From positions 868,001 to 932,000 of the forward strand of contig NZ_CP054570.1 in the NCBI RefSeq assembly GCF_013343115.1: a DNA stretch of 64,000 nt, given 5' to 3'. The translations under genes and the position numbers were made by a program. The DNA is from Streptococcus sanguinis. Lineage in GTDB: Bacteria > Bacillota > Bacilli > Lactobacillales > Streptococcaceae. The notes under the pieces were generated by a model. That model ran no database searches. It was not told the origin of the DNA and saw only the letters and a list, made by a program, of their open reading frames with translations. The first letter of the stretch is position 1. Each line of letters opens with the position of its first letter. Shown piece after piece: positions 1 through 10,442 of the stretch.

Positions 1-12
1 ATTGCTTTTGAG

Positions 13-816
13 TTGGAGAAGGAGACATCTAAGTCTAAGTTCTTACCATTCGTTCTATTATCCATTATTGGCTTTTCTATCGTTGGAGCAGTTTTTTTGA
101 TGCTTTCTATATCGCAAAAGACTAAATCTAAGCAACCGGTGAGCCAGTCAAGTCAGATTATTTCACCATCAAAAAAATTAGAGGATAAGAAGACTGAAGT
201 GAAAAAATTCGCTGAAAGTCTTACAGTTCCTCCAGAAAAAAGTGGTTCCTTTCTTTGGACGGTTGACAAGGCAGTTTCTCTACCCATGGACAAAGATAAA
301 GGCGGAGCTGTCTTGGAAGATGTTTTAAAAGAATTTGGAAGACCTGTTGAAGCTGGTTCGTGGATTGATTTTTCATCAAATAATGAAATTCAAAAGCATA
401 TTCGTCTTTTTTGGAAAGAGAAGGATGGTGCTCTTGGTTATGTTTCTTTAACCTTTGCTGAATTTGATGGTGTCTATAAGCTCATTTCCAAGTACCACTC
501 TAACCTTGCAAGTGATGAAATTAAGGTGGATCAAAATCCTAATAGAAACTTTTTATGGACACAAGAATATATAGATAGTCTTGTTATTGGTGCTAGAGAA
601 GGTACTGACAAAGGTACGGTGTATGATGAGATTGTTTCAAATGTTGGTTTGCCGCTGTATCAGACGATTTTGGGAGAGGACAATCAACTTCAAATGCGAG
701 TTACTTATCATAATCCTCATTCTTTGACAAATCCGGAACAATTGAAGTCTGTCAATCTAGAATTCTATAAGCAAGAAGATGGAACATGGCGTTTGGTTTC
801 TAAACAAAACCAGTAA
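13..816 (+). CDS. Membrane-anchored protein with duplicated FxW...GxP domain; start uncertain
   Basis: Function not recognised. The TTG start used gives 267 residues, but the frame stays open to the window edge, so the true start may lie upstream. A lysine-rich cytoplasmic N-terminus is followed by one membrane segment at about residues 11-34, a Ser/Lys-rich linker, and two related extracellular units. The first begins FLWTVDKAVSL and the second FLWTQEYIDSL, and each continues to a VLEDVLKEFGRP or VYDEIVSNVGLP type motif. The paired units resemble the BLIP/DUF3862 type of small secreted fold; this is inference from the pattern. The next gene is a paralogue with the same architecture, 30 bases downstream, so the two are probably co-transcribed. 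Confidence 0.7.
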   Translation: MEKETSKSKFLPFVLLSIIGFSIVGAVFLMLSISQKTKSKQPVSQSSQIISPSKKLEDKKTEVKKFAESLTVPPEKSGSFLWTVDKAVSLPMDKDKGGAVLEDVLKEFGRPVEAGSWIDFSSNNEIQKHIRLFWKEKDGALGYVSLTFAEFDGVYKLISKYHSNLASDEIKVDQNPNRNFLWTQEYIDSLVIGAREGTDKGTVYDEIVSNVGLPLYQTILGEDNQLQMRVTYHNPHSLTNPEQLKSVNLEFYKQEDGTWRLVSKQNQ

Positions 817-846
817 ACTAAAATAAAAAAGACAGAGGAGATAATC

Positions 847-1821
847 TTGAGAAGGAGTAGCAAGAAAAAACATGATGCTAATTCATTTAGAGCCATAAAA
901 AAAGAACTTTATCAACAACAAAAGATAAAAAGAGAAGAACTTAGCATGATGGCCATACAGGAGGAGAAAAAAAGGATTAATTCGGCCTTTATTCTTCTTT
1001 GTTTGACCTTGTCATTTGCTTTATTCTTTGGCTTCTATTATTTTTCTCAAAAGATTCCTAGAGCCAACCTTAAGTACAAATATAATAAGACAGTGTCGTC
1101 AGTTAGTAAAGAAAGCTCTACTACTCAGCAAGATGAAGCTGAGTTAGAAATGGACAAAAAACAGAAGGAACTGAAAAAGAAAATTGTTGAGGAAGATGAA
1201 AAAAAGTTTGTTTTTAATTGGACATTAGACAATTTTGTAGAACTCAAAATAGCCAAAGTCGGGGAGTGGGAAAATAATCCGACTTTGGAAGAGGTTATTA
1301 CGAAATACGGTAAGGGTTCAAATGTGAGTTTTACCGAAAATGGATTGACACTAACTTATAAGACAAGAATTGTAGATGTTCCGAGATATGGTTCATCAGG
1401 ACATCCTCAGGAAATCAGTTTGGGTTTTTATGACCCCGATTCCAATGGAAAAAAGTACTATTTAATAACTAAAACGGCAGTTTACTTGGATGACATTCAT
1501 AACCTACCAGCTATCAAAAATGAGTTTGTTTTTAAGTGGAAGCCAGAAGATATGGATACATTGACAGTAGGTGATAGTCAATATGGAAAAGGTGGAATGA
1601 CATATCAGGAGATTGTTGCTCGATTTGGACTGCCTTCAGAGATGAATTTTTCTGGAAGTGATACAGATTATAGCCCGTTATCATTGCAGGTGAATTATTT
1701 TAATATTCATCGTCCACCTGCTGAACGAAAATTAGATAGAGTGTCTTTGATTTTCAAGAGGCAGGAGGATGGAAGCTTTTGTCTAGCAGATGTAAGTAGC
1801 GAATTTGACAAGAGCTGGTAA
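847..1821 (+). CDS. Membrane-anchored paralogue of the preceding protein
   Basis: Function not recognised. The TTG start at 847 is supported by GAGGAG at 835-840. The 324-residue product has a long basic, charged N-terminus, one membrane segment at about residues 49-67, a Glu/Lys-rich stalk, then two units. The first starts FVFNWTLDNFVEL with TLEEVITKYG; the second starts FVFKWKPEDMDTL with MTYQEIVARFGLP. These match the two units of the upstream protein, so the pair arose by gene duplication on top of an internal duplication. It is probably exposed outside the membrane. No downstream partner: the next genes are pyrimidine genes behind their own promoter. Confidence 0.75.
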   Translation: MRRSSKKKHDANSFRAIKKELYQQQKIKREELSMMAIQEEKKRINSAFILLCLTLSFALFFGFYYFSQKIPRANLKYKYNKTVSSVSKESSTTQQDEAELEMDKKQKELKKKIVEEDEKKFVFNWTLDNFVELKIAKVGEWENNPTLEEVITKYGKGSNVSFTENGLTLTYKTRIVDVPRYGSSGHPQEISLGFYDPDSNGKKYYLITKTAVYLDDIHNLPAIKNEFVFKWKPEDMDTLTVGDSQYGKGGMTYQEIVARFGLPSEMNFSGSDTDYSPLSLQVNYFNIHRPPAERKLDRVSLIFKRQEDGSFCLADVSSEFDKSW

Positions 1822-1868
1822 TGCTTCGATTCATTAGTGACATGAAAATTCTAATATTTTTTTATGCC

Positions 1869-1897
1869 TTGACATTCCTCATCTCTAACGATATAAT
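1869..1897 (+). promoter_or_regulatory. Promoter of pyrK-pyrD
   Basis: TTGACA at 1869-1874 and TATAAT at 1892-1897 are separated by exactly 17 bases. It precedes the PyrR attenuator, giving a long untranslated leader before pyrK. Confidence 0.85.
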
Positions 1898-1915
1898 GTT
1901 TACAATTTAACCTTT

Positions 1916-2010
1916 AATCAAGTCCAGTGAGGCTGCAAGGTGGGAAAAACGGTATAAGAGGCAATTGGCTGCCTTGTTTTTTGCGAAACCTTGCTGCGGC
2001 GAGGTTTTTT
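1916..2010 (+). promoter_or_regulatory. PyrR-type transcription attenuator upstream of pyrK-pyrD
   Basis: The leader holds AGTCCAGTGAGGCT (1921-1934), a match to the PyrR-binding loop. It ends in an intrinsic terminator: AACCTTGC at 1987-1994 pairs with GCGAGGTT at 1999-2006, followed by six T. GCAAGGT at 1935-1941 is complementary to ACCTTGC at 1988-1994, so an antiterminator is possible. Known mechanism of the family: UMP-bound PyrR binds the loop, blocks the antiterminator and stops transcription when pyrimidines are abundant. A second copy of the same design precedes pyrF. Confidence 0.9.
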
Positions 2011-2031
2011 CTTGTAGAAAGTGAGGTTATC

Positions 2032-3788
<1,757 letters not shown>

Positions 3789-3802
3789 AGTTACATTTTT
3801 AC

Positions 3803-3831
3803 TTGACAATCCTGCTGTGAAATTATAGAAT
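3803..3831 (+). promoter_or_regulatory. Promoter of pyrF-pyrE
   Basis: TTGACA at 3803-3808 and TAGAAT at 3826-3831 with a 17-base spacer, directly upstream of the second PyrR attenuator. This shows pyrF-pyrE is a separately started unit rather than read-through from pyrD. Confidence 0.75.
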
Positions 3832-3853
3832 GAACTAAATATAACCTTTAAAG

Positions 3854-3940
3854 AAGTCCAGAGAGGCTACTAAGGTACATACGTTTGAATGGCAGATACT
3901 GCCACATTTTCGTGTAACCTTGCTCTCGGGCAAGGTTTTT
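3854..3940 (+). promoter_or_regulatory. PyrR-type transcription attenuator upstream of pyrF-pyrE
   Basis: AGTCCAGAGAGGCT at 3855-3868 is a perfect PyrR-loop sequence. The terminator follows: AACCTTGC at 3916-3923 pairs with GCAAGGTT at 3930-3937 around a six-base loop, then a T-run. The upstream CTAAGGT at 3870-3876 can compete for the terminator's left arm. The region from pyrD to pyrF contains nothing else apart from about 70 bases of leader. Confidence 0.9.
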
Positions 3941-4035
3941 CTATGTCTATGAACCTAGCGTGACAGTTGGTTTTGAGATAGGATTGCCTAGCAGACTTCT
4001 TTAAAGATAATAATTTAAAAGGAGATTTTCCCCTC

Positions 4036-4728
4036 ATGCGTGAAGAACGGCCTATTATCGCCCTCGACTTTCCATCTTTTGACGATGTCAAAGATTTCTT
4101 GGAGCATTTTCCGGAAGATGAAAAACTCTATGTCAAAATCGGTATGGAATTCTTCTATGCCATCGGTCCAGAAATCGTTCATTATCTGAAAGCGCTGGGA
4201 CACAGCATTTTCTTGGATTTGAAACTGCACGACATTCCCAATACAGTGCGCTCAGCCATGTCTGTCCTAGGTACCTTTGGTATTGACATGGTGACGGTCC
4301 ATGCAGCGGGTGGTGTGGAAATGATGAGCGAAGCTAAGAAGGTCTTGGGGGATAAGGCTAAGTTGGTTGCGGTGACCCAGCTGACCTCGACCAGTGAGGA
4401 AGATATGCGTGATTGTCAAAACATCCAGACTACTGTTCAGGAATCTGTTGTCAATTACGCTCGGAAGGCCAAAGAAGCCGGTTTGGATGGCGTCGTTTGC
4501 TCAGCTCAAGAAGTGGAACTGATTAAGGCGGCAACTGCAAATGACTTTCTTTGTGTGACGCCGGGTATTCGGCCAGCTGGATCAGAAATCGGCGACCAAA
4601 AACGGGTCATGACACCGCAGGAAGCCCATCAAATCGGCAGTGATTATATTGTAGTCGGCCGTCCGATTATCCAAGCTGAAAATCCTTGGGATGCTTATCA
4701 CGAGATCAAGAAGCAGTGGAATAGCTAG
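4036..4728 (+). CDS. pyrF: Orotidine-5'-phosphate decarboxylase
   Basis: Last step of UMP synthesis, decarboxylating OMP. The 230-residue protein is a TIM barrel starting [10 protein letters not shown], with the catalytic cluster [12 protein letters not shown] at about residues 58-69 (Lys and Asp pairs) and the phosphate-gripper region VTPGIRPAG and GRPI near the C-terminus. ATG 4036 has AAAAGGAG eleven bases upstream. It is the first gene after the second attenuator and lies 79 bases before pyrE, so both are expected to respond to UMP through PyrR. Confidence 0.95.
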   Translation: MREERPIIALDFPSFDDVKDFLEHFPEDEKLYVKIGMEFFYAIGPEIVHYLKALGHSIFLDLKLHDIPNTVRSAMSVLGTFGIDMVTVHAAGGVEMMSEAKKVLGDKAKLVAVTQLTSTSEEDMRDCQNIQTTVQESVVNYARKAKEAGLDGVVCSAQEVELIKAATANDFLCVTPGIRPAGSEIGDQKRVMTPQEAHQIGSDYIVVGRPIIQAENPWDAYHEIKKQWNS

Positions 4729-4807
4729 GCAAAAACAAGAAATTCGAATTAAATCGTTTATAAAAATTAACAGTATCATAAAATTTCAAATTTATAAGGA
4801 GCAAAAA

Positions 4808-5437
4808 ATGACTTTAGCAAAAGAGATTGCGCGTGATTTATTGAAAATCAAAGCAGTGTATTTGAAGCCAGAAGAGCCTTTTACATGGGCGTCGGGCATC
4901 AAGTCACCTATATATACGGATAACCGTGTGACATTGGCTTATCCAGAAACTCGGACCTTGATTGAGGATGGTTTCGTCGAAAAGATTCGGGCGGAATTTC
5001 CAGATGTAGAAGTCATTGCTGGAACTGCGACAGCAGGTATTCCTCACGGAGCCATTATCGCTGATAAGATGAACCTGCCATTTGCCTATATCCGCAGCAA
5101 ACCAAAAGATCACGGAGCGGGCAATCAAATCGAAGGTCGCGTAGCGCCTGGGCAGAAGATGGTTGTCATCGAAGACTTAATCTCGACTGGTGGTTCAGTC
5201 TTGGATGCTATCGCTGCCGCCAAACGTGAAGGTGCGGATGTGATTGGCGCAGCGGCCATCTTTACCTATGAGCTGCCAAAAGCAGAAAAGAACTTCAATG
5301 AAGCGGGTGTGAAATTGGTGATCCTTTCTAACTACACTGAGCTAATCACTCTGGCTGAAGCAGAGGGTTATGTCAGTCCAGAGGGTTTGGCCTTGCTTGA
5401 GAAATTTAAGCATGACCAAGAGAATTGGCAGTCTTAG
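4808..5437 (+). CDS. pyrE: Orotate phosphoribosyltransferase
   Basis: Joins orotate to PRPP to form OMP, one step before PyrF. ATG 4808 is preceded by AAGGAG at 4796-4801; an open frame extends upstream to 4691 but lacks a ribosome site and would add unrelated residues. The product is 209 residues, normal for Firmicutes. The PRPP-binding loop is [12 protein letters not shown], and the dimer loop [11 protein letters not shown] is present. It closes the pyrF-pyrE unit and is followed by an intrinsic terminator. Confidence 0.95.
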   Translation: MTLAKEIARDLLKIKAVYLKPEEPFTWASGIKSPIYTDNRVTLAYPETRTLIEDGFVEKIRAEFPDVEVIAGTATAGIPHGAIIADKMNLPFAYIRSKPKDHGAGNQIEGRVAPGQKMVVIEDLISTGGSVLDAIAAAKREGADVIGAAAIFTYELPKAEKNFNEAGVKLVILSNYTELITLAEAEGYVSPEGLALLEKFKHDQENWQS

Positions 5438-5452
5438 ACCGAATACAAATAA

Positions 5453-5482
5453 AATGATCTGACTCTTATTCAGGTCATTTTT
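5453..5482 (+). terminator. Intrinsic terminator after pyrE
   Basis: A ten-base-pair stem (5453-5462 with 5470-5479, one wobble pair) has a seven-base loop and runs into T residues. Confidence 0.75.
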
Positions 5483-5533
5483 CAGTAAAACGTCTTTGTA
5501 TTGCCTTTTAAAATGGCTTAAAGTCTCGGCGTT

Positions 5534-5542
5534 TGGTATAAT
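5534..5542 (+). promoter_or_regulatory. Extended -10 promoter, leaderless layout
   Basis: TGG followed by TATAAT at 5537-5542 forms an extended -10. The ATG of the next gene is at 5549, exactly six bases later, so transcription should begin at or next to the start codon. Confidence 0.7.
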
Positions 5543-5548
5543 AGAGCT

Positions 5549-7087
5549 ATGTCTAAGATTTATCATCTATCCTTTTCGATATTACAGAAAGTTATGCTGA
5601 TTACGGCTGTTCACTGGTTTCTGATTGCCATCTGGCATGTTGCAGAGCTGAATAGTATAGCTATAATTGCCTTTGCTGGCTTGGCTTATCTGGCCTATCG
5701 CTATCGGATTTTTCTAGAAAAAGCTTATCATTGGCTGATGAAGCATAAACTTCTTATTATGCTAGCTGCCTTTATTTTTCAGCTGATTATGCTCTTTTCA
5801 GCTGAGCTTTTGATTAGGCGGGATGCAGCAGTAGTCTTTACAGGGGCTTTTAAAACGTTGAAAGAAAGCTCCATTTCTAACTATCTGACCCGCAACCCTA
5901 ACAATGTCTCTCTCTTTCTCTATGAGCGTTTTTTCTTTAATGTATTTGGGGAATCTGGTCTATGGGTCATGCAAGCCTTGAATATTGCTTATACTAACGT
6001 AACGGCCTTGATTCTCTATAAGGGCTGCCAAAAGTATTTTTCCCAAAAGGCTGCAGATGCTGTCTTTAGTCTTTATGTGCTTTTACTGGGCTTTTCTCCT
6101 TATTTCTTTTCAATGTATACGGATATTCCGCCCCTGCCTTTCATTAGTCTGCAGATTTTCCTAGTTCTAGGATTGCTGAAGGGGGAAGAAACCGGTAGAC
6201 AGCTGGTTTGGCGCAGTATTTTGCTTGGTCTGATGACTAGTCTGGCTTTCTTCTTTAGACCAACAGTAATGATTCTGCTGATAGCTGTCTTCGGAGTCCT
6301 CTTTTTCAAAAAGAACTGGAACAAGTTCTTTCTGACACTAGTCGTTTTTGCTTGCAGTTTTGCGATTAGCTATGCTCCGCTGCATTACTGGTCCAAGCAC
6401 CAGACGGAAGTGCCGATTATGGAGGGAGAGGGATTGGAAAAAGGCCCCTTGCTCTTTATTAATCTAGGTCTGACCTTCAATGGCCACAATCAGGAAGATA
6501 TGAAAGAAGGGCTCTTGCAGTATATTGAGCCTGATAAGCAATATGACTATAACAATGGCATGTTTGCTAAGGAATATGTTATCAAGGAAATCAAGCGGCG
6601 TTTAAGTGAATATAATCCTTTGACTTTAGCTCATCATCTCTTCCATAAGCAGTCTCTGACTGTAGCAGAAGGAGATTTGGGCTGGCTCTACCGCAGTGTC
6701 GAAAATGAAAAGACGCCTTATATATCGCCTTTTTACCAAGATACGAAGGATAATCCTTTAACTCAGTTTGTCCGTGACTTCTTTCTGAACACTGACAAGT
6801 CAGAATTTGTCTATTTCTCGCTGTCCAAGCAGGTGGTTTGGATTGTCATGGCGGCAGGACTTGTCTTTGCCCTTTGGAAATATCGCTCTAGTGATGAACT
6901 GAATTTTCTAACCTTAGCTGTTTTTGGCGGCCTGCTCTTTCTGCAGATTTTTGAAGGAGGAAAGACGCGTTATCTGATTCAGTTTTTGCCACAGATTTTG
7001 ATTCTATCCGCCCTAGGATTAGCCCAGTATCCTCAAGCCCTAGGGAAGTTTCGCTTTTGGACTAGAAAGAAGGACTCTTTGAAATGA
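5549..7087 (+). CDS. Polytopic membrane protein, GT-C/PMT-like glycosyltransferase candidate
   Basis: A 512-residue protein with about ten hydrophobic segments. An Arg-Arg-Asp lies at the first extracytoplasmic loop (residues ~91-93), followed by a FLYERFFF region, and there is a soluble stretch around residues 285-410. This layout resembles GT-C fold enzymes that use lipid-linked sugars; specificity is unknown. No Shine-Dalgarno precedes ATG 5549, which lies six bases after a -10 box, suggesting a leaderless message. An internal ATG at 5594 is the alternative. The stop overlaps the next gene's start (ATGA), so the two are translationally coupled. Confidence 0.7.
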   Translation: MSKIYHLSFSILQKVMLITAVHWFLIAIWHVAELNSIAIIAFAGLAYLAYRYRIFLEKAYHWLMKHKLLIMLAAFIFQLIMLFSAELLIRRDAAVVFTGAFKTLKESSISNYLTRNPNNVSLFLYERFFFNVFGESGLWVMQALNIAYTNVTALILYKGCQKYFSQKAADAVFSLYVLLLGFSPYFFSMYTDIPPLPFISLQIFLVLGLLKGEETGRQLVWRSILLGLMTSLAFFFRPTVMILLIAVFGVLFFKKNWNKFFLTLVVFACSFAISYAPLHYWSKHQTEVPIMEGEGLEKGPLLFINLGLTFNGHNQEDMKEGLLQYIEPDKQYDYNNGMFAKEYVIKEIKRRLSEYNPLTLAHHLFHKQSLTVAEGDLGWLYRSVENEKTPYISPFYQDTKDNPLTQFVRDFFLNTDKSEFVYFSLSKQVVWIVMAAGLVFALWKYRSSDELNFLTLAVFGGLLFLQIFEGGKTRYLIQFLPQILILSALGLAQYPQALGKFRFWTRKKDSLK

Positions 7088-7836
7088 AAAGACCTGTTCC
7101 TATCTATGAACCGCTTTATAGCTTGAAGCCCATTGCTGAGAATATCTGGATTGTTGACGGTGATTTGATTGAGATGGATGCTGTGGTGACAAAGTTGCCT
7201 TTTTCTACCCGCATGACTGTTATCAAGTTATCAAATGGTCAGCTCTGGTGCCATTCACCAATCCAGCCAAATCAAGCCTTGTTTGACCAGTTGGACGCTT
7301 TGGGACCGGTCGCACATCTCGTTTCACCTAATAAGATTCACTATGCTTATATTGCTGACTGGAAGAAGCGTTATCCGGAGGCAATTGCTTGGTCTAGCCC
7401 AGGTGTTGAAGAGAGAGCGGCCAAGCAGAAAATCCCAGTCTATTTTGATGAAAAGCTGACGGATGAGGCTCCTGAAGCTTGGACAGGTCAGATAGATCAG
7501 TTGGTTTTCAAGGGAAGTACTTATATTGAGGAAGTTGTCTTTTTTCACAAGGACAGTCAAACCTTGATTTTAACAGATTTGATTGAGAATTTTGAAACAG
7601 AGCATTTTCCAAGTCAGATTCGCGGCAAAGCTTATAAATTAGTTCGAGTTGCAGCTCCGGATGGCCAGACACCTATTGACTACCGCATGACCTTTATCGG
7701 TCATCAAAAAGAAGCCAAAGAATGTCTAGAGCAGATGTTGGCTTGGCAACCAGAAAAAATCATCCTAGCTCATGGTTCTTGTTTTCTGGAAAATGGCACA
7801 GCAGAACTCAAAAGAGCGCTTAGGTGGATAAGGTAA
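7084..7836 (+). CDS. DUF4336 family protein (metallo-beta-lactamase-like fold)
   Basis: A 250-residue soluble protein of the DUF4336 type, recognised from ENIWIVDGDLIEMDAVV, the STRMTVIKLSNGQLWCHSPI segment split over neighbouring strands, and VAHLVSPNKIHYAYI. The family is related to metallo-hydrolases, but the canonical HxHxDH signature is not evident, so metal binding is doubtful. Function unknown. Its ATG overlaps the stop of the membrane protein gene by four bases, and 35 bases separate it from ung. Confidence 0.75.
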   Translation: MKRPVPIYEPLYSLKPIAENIWIVDGDLIEMDAVVTKLPFSTRMTVIKLSNGQLWCHSPIQPNQALFDQLDALGPVAHLVSPNKIHYAYIADWKKRYPEAIAWSSPGVEERAAKQKIPVYFDEKLTDEAPEAWTGQIDQLVFKGSTYIEEVVFFHKDSQTLILTDLIENFETEHFPSQIRGKAYKLVRVAAPDGQTPIDYRMTFIGHQKEAKECLEQMLAWQPEKIILAHGSCFLENGTAELKRALRWIR

Positions 7837-7871
7837 GAGAATTTTATCGTAGGAAATGAGAGGAGACATAT

Positions 7872-8525
7872 ATGCAGCATTCAGCTTGGCACGCTTTGAT
7901 TAAGGAACAGCTGCCGGAAGGTTATTTTGCAAAAATCAATCATTTTTTAGACGAAGTGTATGCTTCAGGGACCATTTACCCACCTCGGGAAAAGGTTTTT
8001 AATGCGATTCAGACGACAGATTTAGCAGATGTTAAGGTGGTTATTTTGGGGCAGGATCCCTACCATGGACCAAGACAGGCACAGGGCTTGAGTTTTTCAG
8101 TACCTGATGATATTCCAGCTCCGCCTTCTTTGCAAAATATTCTCAAAGAACTGGCTGATGATATCGGAGTGAAAGAGTCGCATGATTTGACTTCCTGGGC
8201 TCAGCAAGGTGTTCTCTTGCTCAATGCTGGGCTGACTGTGCCTGCTGGTCAGGCCAATGCGCATGCAGGTTTAATCTGGGAGCCATTTACAGATGCTATT
8301 ATCAAGGTAGTCAATGAAAAGTCTGATCCAGTCGTCTTTATCCTATGGGGTTCATACGCCCGCAAGAAAAAAGCCTTGATAAGCAATCCTCAACATTTGA
8401 TAATCGAGTCGGCTCACCCAAGCCCGCTGTCTGCTTACCGTAGTTTCTTTGGTAGTAAACCTTTTTCTCGTACCAATGATTTCTTAGTGAATAAGGGCTT
8501 GGAACCTATCGATTGGTTGGCTTAG
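7872..8525 (+). CDS. ung: Uracil-DNA glycosylase, family 1
   Basis: Removes uracil from DNA to start base-excision repair. The 217-residue length is typical. The catalytic water-activating motif GQDPYHGP is at about residues 59-66, and the DNA-intercalating [13 protein letters not shown] motif is near residues 180-192. ATG 7872 is preceded by GAGAGGAG. The downstream gene is an oxidised-nucleotide hydrolase (mutX), so the pair forms a small genome-maintenance unit that runs on into pyrC. Confidence 0.96.
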   Translation: MQHSAWHALIKEQLPEGYFAKINHFLDEVYASGTIYPPREKVFNAIQTTDLADVKVVILGQDPYHGPRQAQGLSFSVPDDIPAPPSLQNILKELADDIGVKESHDLTSWAQQGVLLLNAGLTVPAGQANAHAGLIWEPFTDAIIKVVNEKSDPVVFILWGSYARKKKALISNPQHLIIESAHPSPLSAYRSFFGSKPFSRTNDFLVNKGLEPIDWLA

Positions 8526-8533
8526 GAGGTAGT

Positions 8534-8998
8534 ATGGTTCAGTTAGCAACGATTTGTTATATCGATAATGGCCGAGAATTTCTCATGTTGCACCGCAACA
8601 AAAAGCCCAACGATGTTCATGCTGGGAAGTGGATTGGTGTCGGTGGCAAGCTAGAGCGAGGAGAAACCCCACAGGAATGCGCTGCGCGCGAGATTCTAGA
8701 GGAGACGGGCCTAAAGGCCAAGCCTGTTCTTAAAGGCGTTATCACTTTTCCTGAGTTTACTCCCAACTTGGACTGGTATACCTATGTTTTCAAGGTGACG
8801 GAGTTTGAGGGGGAACTGATTGACTGCAACGAAGGGACTTTGGAATGGGTGCCCTATGATCAGGTTTTGTCTAAACCAACCTGGGAAGGCGATCATACTT
8901 TTGTTGAGTGGCTTTTAGAAGACAAGCCTTTCTTTTCTGCAAAGTTTGTTTATGATGGAGATAAGCTGTTGGATACGCAGGTGGACTTTTACGAATAA
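8534..8998 (+). CDS. mutX: MutX, 8-oxo-dGTP-type Nudix hydrolase
   Basis: Sanitises oxidised dNTPs. The Nudix box is complete: GGKLERGETPQECAA followed by REILEETGL. ATG 8534 is chosen because AGGAGGT sits at 8524-8530; an in-frame TTG at 8513 would overlap the end of ung without a ribosome site. The 154-residue length equals that remembered for pneumococcal MutX. It lies between ung and pyrC with nine bases to the latter, so it is one operon. Confidence 0.9.
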   Translation: MVQLATICYIDNGREFLMLHRNKKPNDVHAGKWIGVGGKLERGETPQECAAREILEETGLKAKPVLKGVITFPEFTPNLDWYTYVFKVTEFEGELIDCNEGTLEWVPYDQVLSKPTWEGDHTFVEWLLEDKPFFSAKFVYDGDKLLDTQVDFYE

Positions 8999-9007
8999 GG
9001 AGATAAG

Positions 9008-10279
9008 ATGATGCTATTAATCAAAAACGGACGAGTTATGGATCCTAAGACTGGTTTTGACCAAATTACTGACCTCTTGGTTGAGGGGAAGAAAATTGTC
9101 AAAATCGGTCAAGATTTGCAGGCTGAAGATGCAAAAGTTATCGATGCCAGTGGTTTGGTTGTGGCTCCAGGTTTGGTGGATATACATGTGCATTTCCGGG
9201 AGCCAGGCCAGACTCATAAGGAAGATATCCATACGGGGGCTTTGGCTGCGGCAGCAGGTGGCTTTACGACAGTTGTTATGATGGCCAATACCAATCCGAC
9301 CATTTCTACAGTTGAAACTCTGAAAGAAGTGCTGGACTCGGCTGGTCGTGAAAATATCCATATCAAGTCGGTTGCAACAATTACAGAGAATTTTGATGGG
9401 CAGCATCTGACAGATTTCCAAGGTCTCTTGGCAGCAGGAGCGGTTGGTTTTTCTGATGACGGTATTCCGCTGACCAACGCTGGCATTGTCCGCCAAGCCC
9501 TCGTAGAAGCGCGTAAAAACGATACCTTTATCAGCTTGCACGAGGAAGACCCTAATCTCAATGGCATACTCGGTTTTAACGAGCATATTGCCAAAGAGCA
9601 TTTTCATATCTGTGGCGCGACAGGTGTGGCAGAATACAGCATGGTTGCACGCGATGTCATGATTGCTTATGATGCAAAGGCTCATGTACATATCCAGCAT
9701 TTGTCCAAGGCTGAGAGTGTAAAGGTGGTGGAATTCGCTCAGAAGCTAGGCGCTCAAGTCACTGCTGAAGCAGCGCCTCAGCACTTCTCTAAGACAGAAG
9801 CTCTGCTATTGGTCAAGGGCAGCAATGCTAAGATGAATCCGCCTCTGCGCTTAGAATCGGATCGGCTAGCGGTTATCGAGGGGCTCAAATCTGGTGTCAT
9901 TTCTGTCATTGCGACGGATCATGCTCCACATCATGCTGACGAGAAAAATGTAGCAGATATCACTCAGGCGCCTTCTGGTATGACTGGTCTTGAGACTTCG
10001 CTTTCTCTGGGACTGACCTACTTGGTTGAGGCTGGTCATCTGAGCTTGATGGAACTTTTAGAGAAAATGACTTTTAATCCAGCTCAGTTGTATGGTTTTG
10101 ATGCTGGATTCATCGCTCAGGATGGTCCTGCTGATTTGACAATATTTGATCCAGAAGCAGATAGACTTGTGACGGACCATTTTGCCTCCAAGGCAGCCAA
10201 TTCACCTTTTGTTGGTGAAAAGCTTAAAGGCCAAGTGAAGTTTACCATCTGTGATGGGGAAGTTGTCTTTAAAGGATAA
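9008..10279 (+). CDS. pyrC: Dihydroorotase
   Basis: Cyclises carbamoyl-aspartate to dihydroorotate. The 423-residue protein is an amidohydrolase with the zinc ligands in [11 protein letters not shown] (residues ~59-69), the carboxylated-lysine region, later histidines in LHEEDP and HIQHLSK, and the ATDHAPHH motif near residue 303. The start is one of two adjacent ATGs (9008 or 9011) behind AAGGAGATAAG. Unlike pyrKD and pyrFE, no PyrR site is seen before this operon, so control of this pyr step may differ. Confidence 0.95.
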   Translation: MMLLIKNGRVMDPKTGFDQITDLLVEGKKIVKIGQDLQAEDAKVIDASGLVVAPGLVDIHVHFREPGQTHKEDIHTGALAAAAGGFTTVVMMANTNPTISTVETLKEVLDSAGRENIHIKSVATITENFDGQHLTDFQGLLAAGAVGFSDDGIPLTNAGIVRQALVEARKNDTFISLHEEDPNLNGILGFNEHIAKEHFHICGATGVAEYSMVARDVMIAYDAKAHVHIQHLSKAESVKVVEFAQKLGAQVTAEAAPQHFSKTEALLLVKGSNAKMNPPLRLESDRLAVIEGLKSGVISVIATDHAPHHADEKNVADITQAPSGMTGLETSLSLGLTYLVEAGHLSLMELLEKMTFNPAQLYGFDAGFIAQDGPADLTIFDPEADRLVTDHFASKAANSPFVGEKLKGQVKFTICDGEVVFKG

Positions 10280-10287
10280 TGCAGATT

Positions 10288-10316
10288 AGACTCTGATGAA
10301 TTTCAGGGTCTTTTTT
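10288..10316 (+). terminator. Intrinsic terminator after pyrC
   Basis: AGACTCTGA at 10288-10296 pairs with TCAGGGTCT at 10303-10311 around a six-base loop and runs into six T. Confidence 0.8.
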
Positions 10317-10442
10317 AACACAGAAAATTTTCTAGTAATTTTCTGAAAAACCGAATATTTGTTGAAATAGTAGCGGTTTAGTTCCTTTTTAAGCAAAAAA
10401 GATGTATAATATAACAAAATACTAAAGAGGAGTGTTCGTTAT

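Noticed and set aside
1927..2031. Upstream extension of the pyrK reading frame.
   Set aside because: It runs through the PyrR attenuator; ATG 2032 has the ribosome site.
5342..5566. Minus-strand frame across the pyrE terminator.
   Set aside because: Covers the terminator and promoter of other genes; no start signals.
9017..9700. A 227-codon open frame on the minus strand.
   Set aside because: It lies wholly inside pyrC, whose motifs are complete; no ribosome site or family match.
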